This document shows, one piece after another, positions 60,580 through 64,000 of a DNA stretch of 64,000 nt. A model generated the notes under the pieces. It worked only from the letters and a program-made list of their open reading frames with translations, made no database searches and was not told where the DNA came from. The stretch spans positions 117,378-181,377 of the forward strand of contig JAEZYD010000006.1 of assembly GCA_023419375.1 (NCBI GenBank). Reading direction: 5' to 3'. How positions within the stretch are numbered: position 1 is the stretch's first letter; every line of letters begins with the position of its first letter. This DNA is from Pseudomonadota bacterium (GTDB lineage: Bacteria > Desulfobacterota > Desulfovibrionia > Desulfovibrionales > Desulfovibrionaceae). Both the position numbers and the translations under genes were made by a program.

Positions 60580-61440
60580 TTAAGTTGGCGTGTTTTTTGC
60601 TTTGGGATTTACTGAGCAGGAATTGCCCCACGATGCAGAATTTTTTGCCCTGTGCGCTGCGGCAAGGCCCAGCAGTACGGCTCCGGCTTGCGCCACGTTG
60701 AGCGAGTCAAAGGAGCGGGCAAGCGGAATACGCAGCATATGCGCGCACCGTTTGGCAACACCGGGCCGCAGGCCTTTGTCCTCATTGCCCAGAACCAGCA
60801 CGGCAGGCAACTGCATGGGTTCATCAAAGGCATTGAGGCTTGAGGGGCCATCTCCGCCCGCGCCGTAAATGGTCAGGCCAGCTTCTTCGGCGCTGTCCAG
60901 GGCGTGGGCCAGATTGGTGACGCGGGTCACGGGCAGCTTTTCCAGCGCGCCGGCAGCGGCCCTGCGGGCTGCAGGGCCAAGGTAGGCGCTGTTGTGCTGG
61001 GGCAGAATGATGCCCGCGCCGCCCAGCGCATACAGGGTGCGGCAGATTGTGCCCACGTTGCCGGGGTCTTGTACCTGGTCAAGGGCCACAATGAGAGGCA
61101 GAGGGGCATCGGCTGCCGTGTCCAGCAGGTCGGCAAGTTCGGTAAAGCCGGTGGCGGCCAGACGGGCCACAACGCCCTGATGGGAAACCCCGTCACGGCC
61201 TTGACGCCCCTGGGCGGTTTGACCGCCAGCGCCACGGCACAGGCGGTCAAGGGCCACCTGGTCTACCAGGCTGAAGCGCACGTTGTGCTGACGGCAAAGG
61301 TTCAGCACTTCCTGCGCATCGGGGCCGCGCAGGCCTTTTTTGCAGAAGACGCAGTCGATGCGCTGGGGCTCGCTGGCAAGCAGTTCCAGCACAGGCTTGA
61401 GGCCCGGCAGCAGCGGGGCCTGTTCAGTTTCATTATGCAT
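60580..61440 (-). CDS. rlmB: TrmH-type 23S rRNA 2'-O-methyltransferase, RlmB-like
   Basis: A SPOUT-class methyltransferase expected to methylate G2251 of 23S rRNA. The 286-residue protein has an N-terminal substrate-binding domain (about 1-100) and the trefoil-knot motifs VALDQVQDPGNVGTICRTLY, VLVLGNEDKGLRPGVAKRC and IPLARSFDSLNVAQAGAVLL. The region between includes an unusual Gln/Gly-rich piece GGQTAQGRQGRDG. Family members TrmH, RlmB and others share these motifs; the target base is not proven by sequence. Divergent from the MltD gene. Confidence 0.85.
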   Translation of the reverse strand: MHNETEQAPLLPGLKPVLELLASEPQRIDCVFCKKGLRGPDAQEVLNLCRQHNVRFSLVDQVALDRLCRGAGGQTAQGRQGRDGVSHQGVVARLAATGFTELADLLDTAADAPLPLIVALDQVQDPGNVGTICRTLYALGGAGIILPQHNSAYLGPAARRAAAGALEKLPVTRVTNLAHALDSAEEAGLTIYGAGGDGPSSLNAFDEPMQLPAVLVLGNEDKGLRPGVAKRCAHMLRIPLARSFDSLNVAQAGAVLLGLAAAHRAKNSASWGNSCSVNPKAKNTPT

Positions 61441-61678
61441 ATGCGCCTCCGGGCTGTGTGCATTGGCCGCCGTGCGGCCTGAGTGATTGGAGAGGATTGT
61501 GCGGGCAAAAACCCGCTAGAAATATTTATGCGATATGCTGCGCGGTTGCGCACGTGTGCGGGCTTTTGGCAGTCCATGCCGTGGCATCGCGCACGGGGAA
61601 GGAACAGACAGCCCTTGGCGGCTGTGTACGCATCTTCCCGGCAGATGGCAAGCCGGGGCGGCAAAAGGGGAGGGAACA

Positions 61679-63406
61679 ATGGTTGCAGCATCGAACATGA
61701 ACGGATCGGCAATGGCAAGACTGTGCTTTCTGGCTGTTGTCTGCTGTCTGATGCTTGCCGGGGGCTGCGCCTCACGGCAGGGCAGTGACCCCGGAAGGGG
61801 ATTGTCGATGTCTGTGCCGGAAGAGGACACTTCACCTCCATTAACTGCCAGTGAAACCGCCGCCCTCAACACTACCGGGCAGGTGGACAAAAATATCCCC
61901 GAAAGCGCCATGGCGGACGTGACGCGCCAGTACAAATACTTTTTGCGCAAGGGCCGCCCCACCATGAGCGTATCATCAAAAAGGGCGGAGCAGTTTCTTG
62001 CCTATGCCAAACGCGTGTTCCGCTCGCGGGGCATGCCGGAAGATCTGGCCTATCTTGCCATTGTGGAAAGCGGTTATCGTAGCGAGGTGCGCTCGCCAGC
62101 CGGGGCCGCCGGAGCCTGGCAGTTCATGCCCTATACCGGGCAAAAGTATGGTCTGAATCAGGATTGGTGGACGGACGAGCGGCTTGATCCCTTCAAATCC
62201 ACCGAGGCAGCGGCAGACTATCTGCAAAAACTCTATGGCGACTTTGGCGACTGGCCCACGGCCGTTGCGGCCTACAACGCCGGAGAAGGCAAGATTGGCC
62301 GCGCCAAGCAGGGCACGGGCGGGCGTGACTTTTTTGAAATCAAGTCGCGCAACCATATGCTGGACGACAAGGCGCAGCTGCGCGATGAAACCAAGCAGTA
62401 TGTGCCGCGCTATCTGGCTGTGACCAAGATCATGCGCAACCTTCCCCAGCTTGGCTTTGACCCCATCCATCCCGACAATGCGCCGGGCGTACTGCGCCTG
62501 ACCGCAAAACCCGGTACGGATCTGGCGGCCGTGGCCCGCGCCTGCCGCATGGATATGGACGAATTCTCGGCGTACAATCGGCATCACAAACGCCCCATGA
62601 CAGACACCAGCCGCACTACATATATATATGTACCGGCAAGCCGGGAGCGTGCGGCTCAGGCATTTTTGTCTTCCCCCCAGTGCGCGCCCTATGCGGGCTG
62701 GGCCCCCAGCACGGTGGCTTCCAGCGCCGACTCATGGGACAAAATCAGCCGTCGATGCGGTGTGCCTGTGGCTTCGCTGCGGGCAGCAAATCCGGGTAAT
62801 CCCTATTTGAAAGCTGGCGAAACAGTGCTGGTTCCGCGCTCGGTAAACATGTCTGCCCAGGCGGTGGCGGCTCTGGATGCCAAACCGGCCAAGGGGCAGG
62901 CCAAGGCGGGCAAGTCCGGCAATGAGGCTGCCAGCCGGGAGCCGCAGGGATCTTCGGCACGGGTGGTTGCCGCCAATGATGGCCCAAAGCATACTCTGCG
63001 GGCGGATGAAACGCTCAGTTCTGTGGCCCGCAAGTATGGTGTGAGCGTGCAGGATCTCCAGCAGAGCAACGGTATTTCTGATCCGCACAAGGTGCATGCA
63101 GGCGCTGTGCTGCGCATCCCGGCCCAGGGCGGCGGTCAAGGCAGTGCCCAAAGTGGTGGACAGGCTGTGGCCGCGGTTGGGCGGCCGGTGGCTGCCGGGC
63201 CTGATGGGCGTCTCGGCAAGGATCGGGATAAGGACAAGCCTGCTAAAGCGGCCAAGGCCAGCAAAACTACCTACACCGTACAGGCCAACGATACCTTGTG
63301 GAAGATCGCCCGCACCTACAATGTGAGTGTGGATGACCTGAAGCGCTGGAACAGCGTGGACGAAAAGAACCTGCGCACGGGCGCTCGTCTGGTTGTGGAG
63401 CAATAG
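61679..63406 (+). CDS. mltD: MltD-type membrane-bound lytic transglycosylase with LysM repeats
   Basis: Cuts peptidoglycan glycan strands. The 575-residue precursor has a hydrophobic start ending CLMLAGGCAS, a probable lipobox (A-G-G-C). The SLT domain (about 120-265) carries the catalytic glutamate in YLAIVESGYRSEVRSPAGAA, then GAWQFMPYTGQKYGLNQ and VAAYNAGEGKIGRAKQGTGG. Three or four LysM-type modules follow, the clearest HTLRADETLSSVARKYGVSV and YTVQANDTLWKIARTYNVSV near 430 and 530. GGGAGGG precedes the ATG at 61679. An rRNA promoter region begins soon after the stop. Confidence 0.93.
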   Translation: MVAASNMNGSAMARLCFLAVVCCLMLAGGCASRQGSDPGRGLSMSVPEEDTSPPLTASETAALNTTGQVDKNIPESAMADVTRQYKYFLRKGRPTMSVSSKRAEQFLAYAKRVFRSRGMPEDLAYLAIVESGYRSEVRSPAGAAGAWQFMPYTGQKYGLNQDWWTDERLDPFKSTEAAADYLQKLYGDFGDWPTAVAAYNAGEGKIGRAKQGTGGRDFFEIKSRNHMLDDKAQLRDETKQYVPRYLAVTKIMRNLPQLGFDPIHPDNAPGVLRLTAKPGTDLAAVARACRMDMDEFSAYNRHHKRPMTDTSRTTYIYVPASRERAAQAFLSSPQCAPYAGWAPSTVASSADSWDKISRRCGVPVASLRAANPGNPYLKAGETVLVPRSVNMSAQAVAALDAKPAKGQAKAGKSGNEAASREPQGSSARVVAANDGPKHTLRADETLSSVARKYGVSVQDLQQSNGISDPHKVHAGAVLRIPAQGGGQGSAQSGGQAVAAVGRPVAAGPDGRLGKDRDKDKPAKAAKASKTTYTVQANDTLWKIARTYNVSVDDLKRWNSVDEKNLRTGARLVVEQ

Positions 63407-63478
63407 GCTGAAATCCGCGCTGTTGGCCAGTTTGCACAGGTGTGGGTGAATTGTTTTGTAAAAAATTGCATTTGTTGC

Positions 63479-63507
63479 TTGACTTGCGGGGTGCTTTAAG
63501 GCAATTT
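63479..63507 (+). promoter_or_regulatory. Possible upstream promoter P0 of the rRNA array
   Basis: TTGACT and CAATTT are 17 bases apart. The -10 box is a poor match and the spacer differs from the other four, so this may be a degenerate unit or not a promoter. Confidence 0.3.
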
Positions 63508-63581
63508 CCCCCTTCGCGACAAGGGAAAACGGTTCACGGAAACGCAAGCGAAAAGAATTTTCGCGGAAACGAAAATAACAG

Positions 63582-63610
63582 TTGACTCCTGAAGCGAAGG
63601 GGAGCATAAA
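63582..63610 (+). promoter_or_regulatory. Tandem rRNA-type promoter P1
   Basis: TTGACT and CATAAA with a 17-base spacer, followed by a C/G-rich discriminator CGCCCCTCGCG. Predicted start near 63617. GC-rich discriminators mark stringently controlled stable-RNA promoters. Confidence 0.75.
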
Positions 63611-63681
63611 CGCCCCTCGCGATTGAAGAAAACGACTGGCTTCACGGTGAAACGAAAGTTTCACGAAATGGAAAAAAGTCG

Positions 63682-63710
63682 TTGACTTCGAAAGCGAAGG
63701 GGAGCATAAA
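63682..63710 (+). promoter_or_regulatory. Tandem rRNA-type promoter P2
   Basis: TTGACT and CATAAA with a 17-base spacer, then CGCTCCTCGCG. It begins exactly 100 bases after P1, in a nearly identical unit. Confidence 0.78.
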
Positions 63711-63783
63711 CGCTCCTCGCGATTGAAGAAAAACGACTTGGCTTCACGGTGAAACGAAAGTTTCACGAAATGAAAAAAAGTTG

Positions 63784-63812
63784 TTGACTTCGAAAGCAAA
63801 GGGGAGCATAAA
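63784..63812 (+). promoter_or_regulatory. Tandem rRNA-type promoter P3
   Basis: TTGACT and CATAAA with a 17-base spacer, then TGCTCCGCGCG. It begins 102 bases after P2. Confidence 0.78.
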
Positions 63813-63883
63813 TGCTCCGCGCGCCTTGAGAAAAACGACTGACGGTCGCCGCGAAAAACTTTCGCGAAACGAAAAAAAAGTTG

Positions 63884-63912
63884 TTGACTCGGGGAACGAA
63901 AGAGGGCATAAA
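63884..63912 (+). promoter_or_regulatory. Tandem rRNA-type promoter P4
   Basis: TTGACT and CATAAA with a 17-base spacer that differs more from the others, then CGCTCCTCGCG. It begins 100 bases after P3 and is nearest to the expected rRNA leader. Confidence 0.78.
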
Positions 63913-64000
63913 CGCTCCTCGCGCCAAGCGGCAACGAGCCGGGCTGGCGGGCCGAAGAGGCCAAGTGGTTCATTGACAAGTGAATAGCGAGTGGGAAGAA
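63913..64000 (+). other. Probable leader of a 16S rRNA gene beyond the window
   Basis: The sequence after P4 (GGCCAAGTGGTTCATTGACA, then AGTGAATAGCGAGTGGG) looks like an rRNA operon leader with processing and antitermination signals. The mature 16S is not reached, so this is an inference from the promoter array and from this tail. Confidence 0.55.

Larger units (their letters stand above)
63548..63866. repeat. Four palindromes, one before each array promoter
   Basis: GCGAAAA-GAA-TTTTCGC (63548-63564), GTGAAAC-GAAA-GTTTCAC (63647-63664 and 63749-63766) and CGCGAAA-AAC-TTTCGCG (63850-63866). Each ends exactly 17 bases before the -35 box of the next promoter, and an A-rich stretch fills the interval. 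Arm sequences differ but symmetry is kept. Confidence 0.85.

Overview
The window is a compact, GC-rich bacterial chromosome segment that reads as Desulfovibrio, very probably close to host-associated D. desulfuricans-type strains. The strongest marker is the tetraheme cytochrome c3 at about 37.0 kb, whose mature sequence closely resembles, from memory, the c3 of D. desulfuricans ATCC 27774. A siroheme decarboxylase subunit next to hemL, futalosine-route menaquinone genes and a DsrE-like protein fit a sulfate reducer. No sequence search could be run, so the genus is inferred from gene content.

Layout. 0-7.5 kb: the 3'-incomplete thiM, a DsrE-like gene, then tamA-tamB for outer-membrane assembly. 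7.5-11.5 kb: a structured leader with a MOSC gene, a small membrane protein, a YjaB-like acetyltransferase, a UvsE endonuclease with an apparent DUF1722 extension, and an exported hydrolase. 11.6-12.6 kb: an accessory scar in which a truncated NapC/NrfH-type cytochrome gene is fused tail-to-tail to a truncated phage-type integrase beside tRNA-Leu(UAA). 12.7-19.1 kb: lipid and housekeeping genes (pgpA, infA, lgt, moaC, a YdjM-type protein, a lipoprotein, psd, pssA). 19.2-24.1 kb: leucine biosynthesis (leuA, leuC, leuD, leuB), with two related stem-loop elements between leuD and leuB. 24.2-27 kb: an HdrB-like iron-sulfur protein, a DMT transporter and rlpA. 27.4-33.6 kb: a long purL with PurS-like modules, then ispB-type prenyltransferase, mqnB and menG.

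34-36.6 kb holds an unusual 860-residue Ala/Pro-rich protein carrying eleven D-x-D-x-LL motifs. 36.9-41.3 kb is heme- and corrin-related (cytochrome c3, cobJ, cbiG, hemL, ahbB). 41.4-46.8 kb has a Rossmann-like unknown and the DUF294 / DnaQ-type exonuclease / yjcH / actP acetate-uptake operon. 46.85-47.8 kb is a strongly A+T-rich intergenic tract followed by GC-rich DNA with no convincing gene. 47.9-54 kb carries an RRM protein, the rpsF-rpsR-rplI-dnaB operon, alr, tgt and a probable queuosine-precursor transporter. 55.4-60.2 kb is era, a YggS-type gene and a flagellar cluster fliL-fliN-fliO-fliP-fliQ behind a likely sigma-54 promoter. 60.6-63.4 kb is rlmB and a MltD-type transglycosylase.

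The last 500 bases are a tandem array of at least four near-identical sigma-70 promoters, apparently the promoter region of an rRNA operon whose 16S gene would lie just beyond the window. Each promoter has a palindrome ending exactly 17 bases before its -35 box, and the palindrome sequence changes between units while its symmetry is kept. This array, the D-x-D-x-LL repeat protein and the integrase scar are the parts most worth a second look. Most remaining genes are ordinary chromosomal functions.
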